NCBI GenBank assembly: GCA_916613615.1
Contig: OU744725.1
Coordinates: 11,806,253 to 11,870,252 of the forward strand
Reading direction: 5' to 3'
Source: Steromphala cineraria
Lineage: Eukaryota > Mollusca > Gastropoda > Trochida > Trochidae
Length of the DNA stretch: 64,000 bases
Shown: positions 11,572-23,437 of the stretch, piece after piece
Layout of the letters: every line of letters begins with the position of its first letter
Numbering within the stretch: position 1 is the stretch's first letter
Made by a program: the position numbers and the translations under genes
Notes under the pieces: generated by a model
What the model saw: only the letters and a program-made list of their open reading frames with translations
Told to the model about the DNA's origin: nothing
The model's database searches: none

Positions 11572-13330
11572 TATGTACACTGTGACTCAACGTAACTCAA
11601 CGCCTTGTTTGGATTAACATGTTCTCGAAATCATAATGTGTCGTCAAGATTTTTGTCAGAAAATAAAAAAATTATCGTATGAAAATTCGCATCATGATTG
11701 TAGTTTTTACTCATGCATTCTGTGGAGGTCTCTTTTAAGTCAGGAGTCTTGATATATATACACACACTACAAAGTAACTCATTGCCTGCCGTGATAACAT
11801 CAATATCACAATAAAACCAAATTGGTATAACCGCAATAACCTATGACAACCAAATTATCGTTGTGATGTCATGTCAGTCCTGTTTTTGGGAGGGAAGTCA
11901 GTAAGAGTATATCATTTTAACGATTAAATGAACATAGATTCTAATCATTCTTATGATTACTGAATTGACCACTACAACAACAAAACAACAAGGGGTATCC
12001 GTCACCTTACTAGGCGAAATCGGAGGCATCTTTCTTATGACATCATTCTATTTTAACGTGACATCAGCTACATCATATTGAACTTAATGATATGTCTATC
12101 TGAATATCCCATGACATACCATAACATAACATAATCTTTTCGTTAAACCTAAAAATAGACGCCTACCTATGATTTTAAACATTCCATTTATAAACGTTTC
12201 GAAGAAATTTAAAAGCCTGATATCCAGTCTAGATATACTAAGTGCAATTTTGATGAAGTGCCTTGTTCAAGGACACAACTCGGTTTAACGCCCAGGTCAC
12301 AATATGTTTGTGTCTCGATCTGTATTCGAACCTTGAAGGTTGACCGAGCTCACCACTCACCTTGTCCACTGTGCTAAATAACTACACTGCCTTCAACCCC
12401 ACTGCGTGTAGATGAGTTCTCTTTACAATAGATAGCCTAAATGTGTGGAAGTCATTCGGGATTCGAACATCGGAACTGTTTATCCTGTTTTTTTGTGTGT
12501 AGAAATATTAGCATGTACCCAACAAAAATGTCCTTCGTTACAAAATTTGATACTTAAAAATTGTGTTTGTGTTCATGAATCACAATTTGATGTTGATGAA
12601 CTTATGTAAAAGACATTGCATAAACATCATAATAAGACAAAACTTTCAAAGGTTTTTATTATTTTTAAATTCCAATAGCTCTTTTCAAGAAAACAATCTT
12701 CATCCAAATACTAAATATTTACGGTACAGCAGTAGTGACATCCTGTCATCGGCGTTTGTTTGTTATCTAATTTCCAAAAATATATTCATTTAACTAAAGT
12801 ATCGGAAAACATTAACCTTGGTGGAAAAATTTGATCTAATACAGAGATCATAAACACGACTTCTACAAACTCCAAATAAAAAATATAATTATTCTCGAAG
12901 CCTGATAATATAACAACAACAAATGCAAAACAGTTCTTAAATGGACATGTTTAATAGCAAGATGAAGGTTACGATGACAGAAATCTAATTTATATAAAAT
13001 ATGTTCTTATTGTTGTTACAAACACAGTGATAACTATGAAGCACAAACCAATGGAAGTCAGTCGAAGACAGCAGTCAAGGGCCAGAATGATCAACTATCA
13101 TGTGACGTCTACACAGCAGCGATGACGTCACAGAAAGTGTGGTTGACTCTGAGGAAAGGTCACAAGGCCATGGGTGACGGTCACGTGAAGGTGTCAATGA
13201 CCGCGGAAGATGCTTGTTTAGGGCACAGAGCAATTCTGACAAATAGTGATCTGTCGATACTGTAGATATCGGACTCCCAACACAACTCAACAAATAATCG
13301 ATTCTCGAGACCGCTAGCGTCTGTTGACAC
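11572..13330. other. Intergenic; includes a probable SINE remnant at about 12240-12440
   Basis: No gene recognised. Between 12250 and 12430 the plus strand reads GTGCCTTGTTCAAGGACACA then GTATTCGAACCTTGAAGG and GAGCTCACCACTCACC. That is the reverse-complement order of a tRNA-derived SINE (core, B box, A-box side), strongly decayed. The rest is featureless AT-rich sequence. Confidence 0.45.
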
Positions 13331-13340
13331 GATCAGAGAT
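13331..13340. other. Target site duplication of the giant foldback-like element, left copy
   Basis: GATCAGAGAT lies immediately outside the left terminal inverted repeat and occurs again, in the same orientation, immediately outside the right one at 35740-35749. A 10-bp direct repeat abutting both TIRs is the mark of one transposition event. Confidence 0.75.
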
Positions 13341-13410
13341 GGTAACGTCTATATTCCATTCACATGGCGACCACCCTTTTTCTTCGTTTTTATCGACTGG
13401 TACGTCCTTG
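13341..13410 (+). repeat. Left terminal inverted repeat of the giant element
   Basis: Contains CCATTCACATGGCGACCACC and CGTTTTTATCGACTGGTACG, both present inverted at 35670-35739. There are five mismatches in 70 bases. Confidence 0.85.
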
Positions 13411-13584
13411 TACACGCGCCGGTATCGTTTCCTGCCCTGCGTTCAGTACAGCTGGCGTTCGGCCGCTGGTATGTTATTCAACATAGCGGGATTTCAAGCG
13501 CTCGCGAGCTCAATCTTTCTGAACACATGATATCGTACACGAAACGCAAATAAGATACGGGGAGTAATTTAACTCTTAATAGAC
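13411..13584. other. Subterminal spacer between left TIR and satellite arm
   Basis: Unique, relatively GC-rich sequence with no coding signal. The stretch AGCGCTCGCGA...TTCTGAAC(A/G)CATG, here around 13497-13525, also occurs near 35595-35627. That copy is in direct rather than inverted orientation, so the subterminal regions have been rearranged relative to the TIRs. Confidence 0.5.
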
Positions 13585-16500
13585 AAAGAACCATACTCAA
13601 TAGCACTCAGCGTAAGTATTTGGAAGTTAGCCTACACTCTGAGGTACCCCACCAAAAAGAAAAATATAGAACATGTAGAAAATTAACTAATATACAGAAG
13701 TTACAAAGTGGTCGACGAATGGATGAGATTTAGAAATTGCTTATATAGTTAATAAGGGTGGTCTCCTTTAAATCTTTGCAGGCAACTGACAGTTATCAAT
13801 ATCACTCAATATAAGTATCTGGTCTTTAGATTGTATCCTGAAGTATCCCCCCATAAAGAAAAATATAGAATATGTAGAAAATTAAATAAGATACAGAAGT
13901 TACAAAGTGGTCGACGAATGGATGAGATTTAGACATTGCTTATATAGAGAAACAGGGGGTCTCCTTTAAATCTTTACAGACAACTAACCATTCTCGATGT
14001 CACACAATATAGGTATTTGATCTTTAGCCTACATCCTGATGTACCCCTCCATGAAGAAAAATATAGAATATGTGGAAAATTATATAAGATACAGAAGTTA
14101 CAAATTGGTCCACGAATGGATGAGATTTAGACATTGCTTATATAGAGAAACAGGGGGTCCCCTTTAATCTTTACAGACAACTGACCCTTATCAATATCAC
14201 CCAATATAAGTATTTGATCTTTAGCCTACATCCTGAAGTACCCCTCCATGAAGAAAAATATAGAATATGTTGAAAATTAACTAATATACAGAAGTTACAA
14301 AGTGGTCGACGAATGGATGAGATTTAGAAATTACTTATATAGGGAATACGGCGGTCTCTTTTAAATCATTGCAGGCAACTGACCGTTATCAGTATCACTC
14401 AATATAAGTATCTGGACTTCAGCTTATATCCAGAGGTACCCCTCCATAAAGAATAATATAAAATATGTTAATTAAATAAGATACACAAGTTACAAAGTGG
14501 TCGATGAATGGATGAGATTTAGATATTGCTTATATCTTATATAGGGAATACAGGGGGGGGGGGGGGGGGGGGTCTCCTTTAAATCTTTACAGACAACTAA
14601 CCATTCTCGATGTCACTCAATATAAGTATTTCATCTTTAGCCGGCATCCTGAAGAAAAAGACAAATATAGAATATGTCGAAAATTATATAAGATACAGAA
14701 GTCACAAAGTGGTCGACGAATGGATGAGATTTAGACATTGCTTATATAGAGAAACAGGGGTCCCCTTTAAATCTTTGCAGGCAACTGACCGTTATCAGTA
14801 TCACTTAATATAAGTATCTAGAATTCAGCTTATATCCAGAGGTACCCCTCCATAAAGAAAAATATAAAATATGTTCAAAATTAAATAAGATACAGAAGTT
14901 ACAAAGTGGTCGACGAATGGATGAGATTTAGACATTGCTTATATAGGGAATATGGGGGTCTCTTTTAAATCTTTACAGACAACTGACCCTTATCAATATC
15001 ACCCAATATAAGTATTTGGTCTTTAGCCTACATCCTGATGTACCCCTCCATAAAGAAAAATATAGAATGTGTTGGAAATAAAATAAAATACAGAAGTTAC
15101 AAATTGGTCGACGAATGGATGAGATTTAGACATTGCTTATATAGGGGGGAAGGGAGGTCCCCTTCAAATCTTTACAGGCAACTGACCGTTATCAATATTA
15201 CTAAATATAAGTATTTGGCCTTTACTCTACATCCTGATGTACTCCTCCATGAAGAAAAATATAGAATGTATTGAAAATTAAATGAAATACAGAAGTTACA
15301 AAGTGGTCGACGAATGGATGAGATTTAGACATTGCTTATATAGGGAATATGGGGGGTCTCTTTTAAATCTTTAAAGACAACTGACCGCTATGAATATCAC
15401 TCAATAAAAGTATTTTGACTTTAGCTTATATCCTAAGTTACCCCCACATAAAGAAAAATATACAATATGTCGAAAATTGAATAAGATACAGCAGTTACAA
15501 AGTGGTCGACGAATGGATGAGATTTAGACATTGCTTATATAGAGAAACAGGGGTCCCCTTTAAATCTTTGCAGGCAACTGACCGTTATCAGTATCACTTA
15601 ATATAAGTATTTGATCTTTAGCCTACATCCTAAAATACCCCTCCATGAAGAAAAATATAAAATATGTTGAAAATTAAAGAAGATACAGAAGTTACAAATT
15701 GGTCGACGAATGGATGAAATTTAGACATTGCTTATATAGGGAATATGGGGGGGGGGGGGGTCTTTTTTAAATCTTTACAGACAACTGACCGCTATGAATA
15801 TCACTCAATAAAAGTATTTTGACTTTAGCTTATATCCTAAATTACCCCCACATAAAGAAAAATATAGAATATGTCGAAAATTAAATAATATACTGAAGGT
15901 ACAAAGTGGTCGATGAATGGATGAGTTTTAGACATTGCTTATATAGAGAAACAGGGGGTCCCCATTAAATCTTTCCAGACAACTGACCGTTATCAATATC
16001 ACTCAATATAAGTATTTGGTCTTTAGCCTACATCCTGAAGTACCCCTCCATAAAGAAAAATATAGAACATGTCGAAAATTATATAAGATACAGAAGTCAC
16101 AAAGTGGTCAATGAATGGATGAGATTTAGACATTGCTTATATAGAGAAACAGGTTCCCCTTTAAATCTTTGCAGGCAACTGACCGTTATCAGTATCACTT
16201 AATATAAGTATCTGGACTTCAGCTTATATCCAGAGGTACCCCTCCATAAAGAAAAATATAAAATATGTTGAAAATTAAATAAGATACAGAAGTTACAAAG
16301 TGGTCGACGAATGGATGAGATTTAGACATTGCTTATATAGGGAATATGGGGGGTCTCTTTTAAATCTTTAAAGACAACTGACCGCTATGAATATCACTCA
16401 ATAAAAGTATTTTGACTTTAGCTTATATCCTAAAATACCCCCACATAAAGAAAAATATACAATATGTTGAAAATTGAATAAGATACAGAAGTTACAAAGT

Positions 16501-19494
16501 GGTCGACGAATGGATGAGTTTTAGACATTGCTTATATAGAGAAACAGGGGGTCCCCATTAAATCTTTCCAGACAACTGACCGTTATCAATATCACTCAAT
16601 ATAAGTATTTGGTCTTTAGCCTACATCCTGAAGTACCCCTCCATAAAGAAAAATATAGAACATGTCGAAAATTATATAAGATACAGAAGTCACAAAGTGG
16701 TCGACGAATGGATGAGATTTAGACATTGCTTATATAGAGAAACAGGGGGTCCCCTTTAAATCTTTGCAGGCAACTGACCGTTATCAGTATTACTTAATGT
16801 AAGTATCTGGACTTCAGCTTATATCAAGATGTACCCCTCCATAAAGAAAAATATAAAATATGTTGAAAATTGAATAAGATACAGAAGTTACAAAGTGGTC
16901 GACGAATGGATGAGATTTAGACATTGCTTATATAGAGAAACAGGGGTCCCCTTTAAATCTTTGCAGGCAACTGACCGTTATCAGTATCACTTAATATAAG
17001 TATCTGGACTTCAGCTTATATCCAGAGGTACCCCTCCATAAAGAAAAATATAAAATATGTTGAAAATTGAATAAGATACAGAAGTTACAAAGTGGTCGAC
17101 GAATGGATGAGATTTAGACATTGCTTTTATAGAGAAACAGGGGGTCCCCATTAAATCTTTCCAGACAACTGACCGTTATCAATATCACTATATATAAGTA
17201 TTTGGTCTTTACCCTACACCCTGAAGTACCCCTCCATAAAGAAAAATATAGAATGTGTTGGAAATAAAATAAAATACAGAAGTTACAAAGTGGTCGACGA
17301 ATGGATGAGATTTAGACATTGCTTATATAGGGGAAAGGGAGGTCCCCTTCAAATCTTTACAGGCAACTGACCGTTATCAATATTACTATATATAAGTATT
17401 TGACCTTTAGTCTACATCCTGATGTACCCCTCCATGAAGAAAAATATTGAATGTATTGAAAATTAAATGAAATACAGAAGTTACAAAGTGGTCGACGAAT
17501 GGATGAGATTTAGACATTGCTTATATAGGGAATATGGGGGGTCTCTTTTAGATCTTTACAGACAACTGACGGTTATGAATATCACTCAATAAAAGTATTT
17601 TGACTTTAGCCTATATCCTAAATTACCCCCACATAAAGAAAAATATAGAATATGTTGAAAATTATATAAGATACAGAAGTCACAAAGTGGTCGACGAATG
17701 GATGAGATTTAGACATTGCTTATATAGAGAAACAGGGGTCCCCTTTAAATCTTTGCAGGCAACTGACCGTTATCAGTATCACTTAATATAAGTATCTGGA
17801 CTTCAGCTTATATCCAGAGGTACCCCTCCATAAAGAAAAATATAGAACATGTCGAAAATTATATAAGATACAGAAGTCACAAAGTGGTCGACGAATGGAT
17901 GAGATTTAGACATTGCTTATATAGGGAATATGGGGGCTCTCTTTTAAATCTTTACAGACAACTGACCGTTATGAATATCACTCAATAAAAGTATTTTGAC
18001 TTTAGCTTATATCCTAAATTACCCCCATATAAAGAAAAATATAGAATATGTCGAAAATTATATAAGATACAGAAGTCACAAAGTGGTCGACGAATGGATG
18101 AGATTTAGACATTGCTTATATAGAGAAACAGGGGTCCCCTTTAAATCTTTGCAGGCAACTGACCGTTATCAGTATCACTTAATATAAGTATTTGATCACT
18201 AGCCTACATCCTAAAATACCCCTCCTTGAAGAAAAATATAAAATATGTTGAAAATTAAAGAAGATACACAAGTTACAAAGTGGTCGACGAATGGATGAGA
18301 TTTAGACATTGCTTATATAGGGAATATGGGGGGTCTTTTTTAAATCTTTACAGACAACTGACCGCTATGAATATCACTCAATAAAAGTATTTTGACTTTA
18401 GCTTATATCCTAAATTACCCCCACGTAAAGAAAAATATAGAATATGTCGAAAATTAAATAAGATACTGAAGGTACAAAGTGGTCGATGAATGGATGAGTT
18501 TTAGACATTGCTTATATAGAGAAACAGGGGGTCCCCATTAAATCTTTCCAGACAACTGACCGTTATCAATATCACTAATTATAAGTATTTGGTCTTTAGC
18601 CTACATCCTGAAGTACCCCTCCATAAAGAAAAATATAGAACATGTCGAAAATTATATAAGATACAGAAGTCACAAAGTGGTCGACGAATGGATGAGATTT
18701 AGACATTGCTTATATAGAGAAACAGGGGGTCCCCTTTAAATCTTTGCAGGCAACTGACCGTTATCAGTATTACTTAATGTAAGTATCTGGACTTCAGCTT
18801 ATATCAAGAGGTACCCCCACATAAAGAAAAATATAGAATATGTCGAAAATTATATAAGATACAGAGGTCACAAAGTGGTCGACGAATGGATGAGATTTAG
18901 ACATTGCTTATATAGAGAAACAGGGGTCCCCTTTAAATCTTTGCAGGCAACTGACCGTTATCAGTATCACTTAATATAAGTATCTGGACTTCAGCTTATA
19001 TCCAGAGGTACCCCTCCATAAAGAAAAATATAAAATATGTTGAAAATTGAATAAGATACAGAAGTTACAAAGTGGTCGACGAATGGATGAGATTTAGACA
19101 TTGCTTATATAGAGAAACAGGGGGTCCCCATTAAATCTTTCCAGACAACTGACCGTTATCAATATCACTATATATAAGTAGTTGGTCTTTAGCCTACATC
19201 CTGAAGTACCCCTCCATAAAGAAAAATATAGAATGTGTTGGAAATAAAATAAAATACAGAAGTTACAATGTGGTCGACGAATGGATGAGATTTAGACATT
19301 GCTTATATAGGGGAAAGGGAGGTCCCCTTCAAATCTTTACAGGCAACTGACCGTTATCAATATTACTATATATAAGTATTTGACCTTTAGTCTACATCCT
19401 GATGTACCCCTCCATGAAGAAAAATATAGAATGTATTGAAAATTAAATGAAATACAGAAGTTACAAAGTGGTCGACGAATGGATTAGATTTAGA
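13585..19494 (+). repeat. 198-bp satellite array, left arm, proximal part
   Basis: Head-to-tail units of about 198 bp containing AAAGTGGTCGACGAATGGAT, GAGATTTAGACATTGCTTAT, CAACTGACCGTTATCA and TACCCCTCCATAAAGAAAAA. Short open frames that recur (for example 14610, 17600, 17996) are the unit read in one frame, not genes. Units at the outer edge (13.6-14.4 kb) are the most diverged. Between about 16.3 and 19.5 kb the units repeat in blocks of 1,980 bp (10 units), a higher-order structure. Homopolymer G runs at 14549-14571 and 15747-15760 sit at the same point of the unit. Confidence 0.95.
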
Positions 19495-19599
19495 AGAAGT
19501 TTATTCAGTATTGAAGGCCTCATGGCCAAGAGTACAATCATTTAAATAATAGTTTGCGTATGGACAGGATATCATCTAGTGTTATTACAAAATTTGTAT

Positions 19600-22500
19600 T
19601 TACACAGGCAGGTTGCGTTTAAGAAATATTGCAACAGATTTCAATAAATGTACATTCTTTGTTGTTAGAAGTTGTTTGAATTTTAATTCGGATGGGAAGG
19701 TATGATAATAACTGGGTATATACAATTGTCTATGTACAGAATAGAAAGGACACACAAGTAGAAAATGAAATTCATCTTGCGTAACATTATAATCACATTT
19801 GTCACATAAGAGTTTACTCATTTGTGTATCAATATTATACCTTTGTTGTTGAATGTTCAACTTATGACTCAGACAACGAAATTTGCATAAAATACGAATA
19901 AGATCTTTATCAGTATTCAGTGCTAAAATGTATTTCTCAGGTTCCAGGGCAGATTTAATTTCTCCATAATATTTAAGAAAAGATGAGGATGTTATTCTAG
20001 AATGCCAATTCTGAAGTTCAATATCTTTACATCTTTGTTTAAATTCATTAACAAATACATCAATATTACCACAGTCTTGTGTAATCCATGCATATGAGAA
20101 TCCAGTACGAAACAAAAGCAAGCGTACATGGGTGACCCAACTGCAGCTGCCATGATCATCTTGTTGCTTTAACATATCATAACATGCTTTCGGAAGACGA
20201 TGATCATCCATATGTAATATTCTGCACCAATATGTTATACATCTGCTGAAATATTTAACACATAGATATGTTCTTCCAATTTCACCAAGTATAGCATTGG
20301 ACGAAATAGTTTTATTAACACAAAGGAAACGTTTGAAAAAGAAACATTGGATTTTCTCAATATGAGTAGGGTATGAATGACCCCAGATTTCACTACCGTA
20401 TAATAATATGGGAGCTATTTTACTGTCAAATATTGCTGATGCAACTTTCAAGGATATATTTGGAAAATCTTTGAACATTCTAAAAATCGGAAACGAGGCT
20501 TTCTTGGCTTGTAAACCTAGTGTTTCACATGTCTTGGACCAGATCAATTTTGTAGTAAAAACAACACCTAAATATTTATAGTGGGATTCAACATTCATTC
20601 GTGTTCCGTTATAGAACCATTTTTCTGATTTCTTAAGATAACCACCATTTCTGAATACAACTATACAAGATTTTTCAAGATTAACTTCAAAACTCCATTT
20701 TGAACAAAAACCATATAATATATCAAGTTTTCTTTGCAAGCCAATTATAGTGTCATCAAGCAAAGTAACATCATCTGCAAACAACAGCAATAAAACATCA
20801 CTTAAACCATCTTTGACAAATATTCCTCTTAATCCACAATTATTCATTTCATCTACAAGCTCATTGATAAAGAAAATAAACAAAGCTGGACTCAGCATAC
20901 AGCCTTGCTTTACCCCAGATGATGTGTCAAATATTTCTGATCTCCTATTTCCAACTTTAACACACGCAGATACCTTATCATACATGTCTTTTAATAGATT
21001 AAACATTTTACCATGGACACCTTTTGTAAGAAGGACATACAGGAGCTTATTTCTATTAACAAAATCAAATGCTTTTTTAAAATCTATAAAAGCTGCATAA
21101 AATCTATGTTTCGGCTTTCTTAGATATTTTTGGCAAAGCGATTGAAGTACAAATATATTATCAATCGTTGAATAATTTGCTCGAAATCCTGCTTGACATT
21201 CATGTAAAATCTCATGTAATTCCATCCAGATACGAATTCTTGAATCAAGGGTCGATGTAAATATTTTGCCCATTATATTCAACAATGAGATACCACGATA
21301 ATTATTTGGTTCGTGCTTATTACCTTTCTTATATAATGGAATAATCATTCCGATGTTCCAATTGTCTGGAAATACGCCAGTATCTAATACAGCATTAAAA
21401 ATTAATTCTAAATATGGAATAATAAAATGTGCATTCTTAAAAAACTCAGGTGGTAACCCATCAGTACCGGGGGATTTGCCAGTCTTAAGGGACTTGATCG
21501 CCTGTTCAATTTCAGTTCTAGTTATTGGATCTGATAAGAAATCATCGTTGTTACAATCTGAACAATCATGATTTGATACATATTCACGGGCGGTTTGTTC
21601 AAAGCCGTTATCGTTTGTATTATTGGTGGGATTGAGTAATTCCTTGAAATATTCAAGCCATTTACCAATTGGGATACAATTATATCCTCCTTGCCCAGAA
21701 GTAAGGGATTTTACCTTAGACCAAAACTTCTTACAGTCACCTTTGGAAGCTGCTATACATATCTCTTCAGCAATCGTTTCATTATACTGTCGCAATTTAT
21801 CCCGACATATTCTTTTGAAGTTCCGCTTTGCATTCATATAATTATCAAGATTCTCCTTGGACCGACACTTTCTGAACATGTTTAAGCGAGAGAATTTTAC
21901 ATTTTTAGCTAGCTCACAATCTTCATTAAACCATCTAGGTTGGGAGCGTTTTTGTTCAAGTACCTTCGATGTGTTATGAACACGTAAATGACTACCAACA
22001 TGCTGCATTAGTTCTACTAGCTTATCAGCTGCAGCATTGACATTTAAGTGAACCAAGTGTTTAAAATCATCAATTATTTTAGACGTTACATCAGACACTA
22101 TATCTACATTAAATTGTTGGTCATTGCTCATGCATGTCTTGAATTTGGTGATTTCATACAAATCTACGTTTTCAACATCGTCATCGCTATTATCGAATAT
22201 TCCGTGATCGACGCCGAGATCTAAAGTGCACGATAATGGTAAGTGATCGGAATCTGTCCGAGAATGCACAGTCATGTCTACAATAGTATTAAAACAATTT
22301 GTGGAGGCTAGTATGTAGTCAACAAGACTTGATCCGTTATGAGTAATACAAGTAACCAACCCCCTCTTATCTCCTTGCTTTCTACCGTTCACAATGTGCA
22401 TGCCCCAAAGTTTACATACTTCCAGGAGTGCTAGACCAAACTTATTTGTTACACTGTCTTCACTTGCTCTAGGTTCCTTGAAATAGTCAGACATGTAGAA

Positions 22501-23103
22501 ATCAGAGAGAGGGAGATAATCTGCGTCCTTATCGTTCTCAATCAGATAATCTTCATTAGAACCGACTCGAGCGTTAAAATCTCCAAAAAGTATAATTGGT
22601 ATATCTTCGCCATACTTTGTTCTAATTGATGCTAGTTTTGAATCTAATTCGTCAATGTCATTAGAATCAGCGTCATTATAGAGCGGCGAACCTTCAGGTA
22701 AAATATACAGGAATCCTATGATACAAACATCATTCATATTGAAGAATACACAATTTTTCCAAGCAGAAAATATTCTTGCATATAAATGGTTAAATGTGTT
22801 TCTAATATAAACGGCAACTCCGCCAGAATATCGTCCGAAACTACGTAATCTTCTCGCAGGCGAGAAATAACATACAAAATCAGCAAAAAGACTTTCAAGT
22901 TCACTCTCTTCACATTTCATGGTTTCTACTAAACCAAAAATGTCAAATTGTTCACAAAATTTCATGAAGGATATATCATGAAGATGGGAGTGCATGCCCT
23001 GCACATTCCAAACACAGATATTCTTGACACGGTTGGCTGTTGTAGACGTAGTTATAAACGTTGATGGTGGATCCGTTTTCAGAGATTGGCCACGGCCGTC
23101 TTC
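19600..23103 (-). CDS. LINE ORF2: APE endonuclease - reverse transcriptase - Cys/His zinc motif
   Basis: Open from just after the TAG at 23104-23106 to the stop at 19600, about 1,167 codons. From a GTG at 23004 the call would be 1,134 residues, but the endonuclease motif NICVWNVQGMHSHL spans that point, so the true protein starts further upstream. Endonuclease motifs in order: FGLVET (catalytic Glu), LFGDFNARVG, and SDHLPLS (catalytic His). Reverse transcriptase motifs: NNYRGISLLN, CQAGFRANYSTIDNI, AAFIDFKKAFDFV, SSGVKQGCMLSP, and the active site FADDVTLL. The C-terminal end has CDKCDYN...FHFLLVCPFY, a CCHC-type motif usual in LINE ORF2. It reads as an uninterrupted frame, suggesting a recent insertion. 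It nicks target DNA and primes reverse transcription there. Exact clade not determined. Confidence 0.9.
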   Translation of the reverse strand, partial: EDGRGQSLKTDPPSTFITTSTTANRVKNICVWNVQGMHSHLHDISFMKFCEQFDIFGLVETMKCEESELESLFADFVCYFSPARRLRSFGRYSGGVAVYIRNTFNHLYARIFSAWKNCVFFNMNDVCIIGFLYILPEGSPLYNDADSNDIDELDSKLASIRTKYGEDIPIILFGDFNARVGSNEDYLIENDKDADYLPLSDFYMSDYFKEPRASEDSVTNKFGLALLEVCKLWGMHIVNGRKQGDKRGLVTCITHNGSSLVDYILASTNCFNTIVDMTVHSRTDSDHLPLSCTLDLGVDHGIFDNSDDDVENVDLYEITKFKTCMSNDQQFNVDIVSDVTSKIIDDFKHLVHLNVNAAADKLVELMQHVGSHLRVHNTSKVLEQKRSQPRWFNEDCELAKNVKFSRLNMFRKCRSKENLDNYMNAKRNFKRICRDKLRQYNETIAEEICIAASKGDCKKFWSKVKSLTSGQGGYNCIPIGKWLEYFKELLNPTNNTNDNGFEQTAREYVSNHDCSDCNNDDFLSDPITRTEIEQAIKSLKTGKSPGTDGLPPEFFKNAHFIIPYLELIFNAVLDTGVFPDNWNIGMIIPLYKKGNKHEPNNYRGISLLNIMGKIFTSTLDSRIRIWMELHEILHECQAGFRANYSTIDNIFVLQSLCQKYLRKPKHRFYAAFIDFKKAFDFVNRNKLLYVLLTKGVHGKMFNLLKDMYDKVSACVKVGNRRSEIFDTSSGVKQGCMLSPALFIFFINELVDEMNNCGLRGIFVKDGLSDVLLLLFADDVTLLDDTIIGLQRKLDILYGFCSKWSFEVNLEKSCIVVFRNGGYLKKSEKWFYNGTRMNVESHYKYLGVVFTTKLIWSKTCETLGLQAKKASFPIFRMFKDFPNISLKVASAIFDSKIAPILLYGSEIWGHSYPTHIEKIQCFFFKRFLCVNKTISSNAILGEIGRTYLCVKYFSRCITYWCRILHMDDHRLPKACYDMLKQQDDHGSCSWVTHVRLLLFRTGFSYAWITQDCGNIDVFVNEFKQRCKDIELQNWHSRITSSSFLKYYGEIKSALEPEKYILALNTDKDLIRILCKFRCLSHKLNIQQQRYNIDTQMSKLLCDKCDYNVTQDEFHFLLVCPFYSVHRQLYIPSYYHTFPSELKFKQLLTTKNVHLLKSVAIFLKRNLPV

Positions 23104-23337
23104 CTATGCTGAAACTGACGCCCCCTGGGTACCCCCGGTGCCGTCCCCCCAGGGCCCAAGAGGCGTCCCTCCATGGGCCCCGCGGGAACTGCGACTCGGT
23201 GTGCCCCGGTGGGCGGTAGAGGGTCGATTACTGATCTTTCTTATGGCATCATTCTCATGGACATAAACATCGCCCTCTATCACGAGCTTATCATAAGAGA
23301 GAAAGGCAGTCTTATCATTTTCACGAGCCTCTACCAT
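23104..23337 (-). pseudogene. LINE ORF1, C-terminal part, ending at a TAG in frame with ORF2
   Basis: A 77-codon open stretch containing KTAFLSYDKLVIEGDVYVHE and a Pro/Gly/Arg-rich tail (TAHRGTPSRSSRGAHGGTP). This resembles the end of a LINE ORF1 (nucleic-acid-binding protein) rather than a full one. Its TAG (23104-23106) is followed in the same frame by open sequence that continues into the endonuclease of ORF2. The upstream part of ORF1 is not present as a long frame before the satellite resumes, consistent with 5' truncation. The GC-rich patch here contrasts with the AT-rich satellite. Confidence 0.55.
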
Positions 23338-23437
23338 ATATGGAATAAGAGAAGCTCTAATCTTTCTTACTTTCTCAGTGTAATCATTTGCTACATGAAA
23401 CTGTTCATTACCTCTAAGCTTACTTTTTGCGAGATCA

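Larger units (their letters stand above)
19495..23437 (-). mobile_element. Non-LTR retrotransposon (APE-type LINE) inserted in the satellite
   Basis: The satellite unit is interrupted after GGATTAGATTTAGA at 19494 and resumes with GACATTGCTTATATAGGG at about 23439, so a roughly 3.94-kb element was inserted. On the minus strand the 3' end reads TTCAATACTGAATAAACTTC, a LINE-style terminus with AATAAA and no long poly(A). The element has the end of an ORF1 and a long ORF2 (separate entries). The 5' end probably lacks the start of ORF1, so it is 5' truncated. Target duplication is at most a few bases and hard to define. Confidence 0.85.

Noticed and set aside
20750..21885. Plus-strand ORFs across the LINE
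   Set aside because: Antisense shadows of the minus-strand ORF2; no domain.
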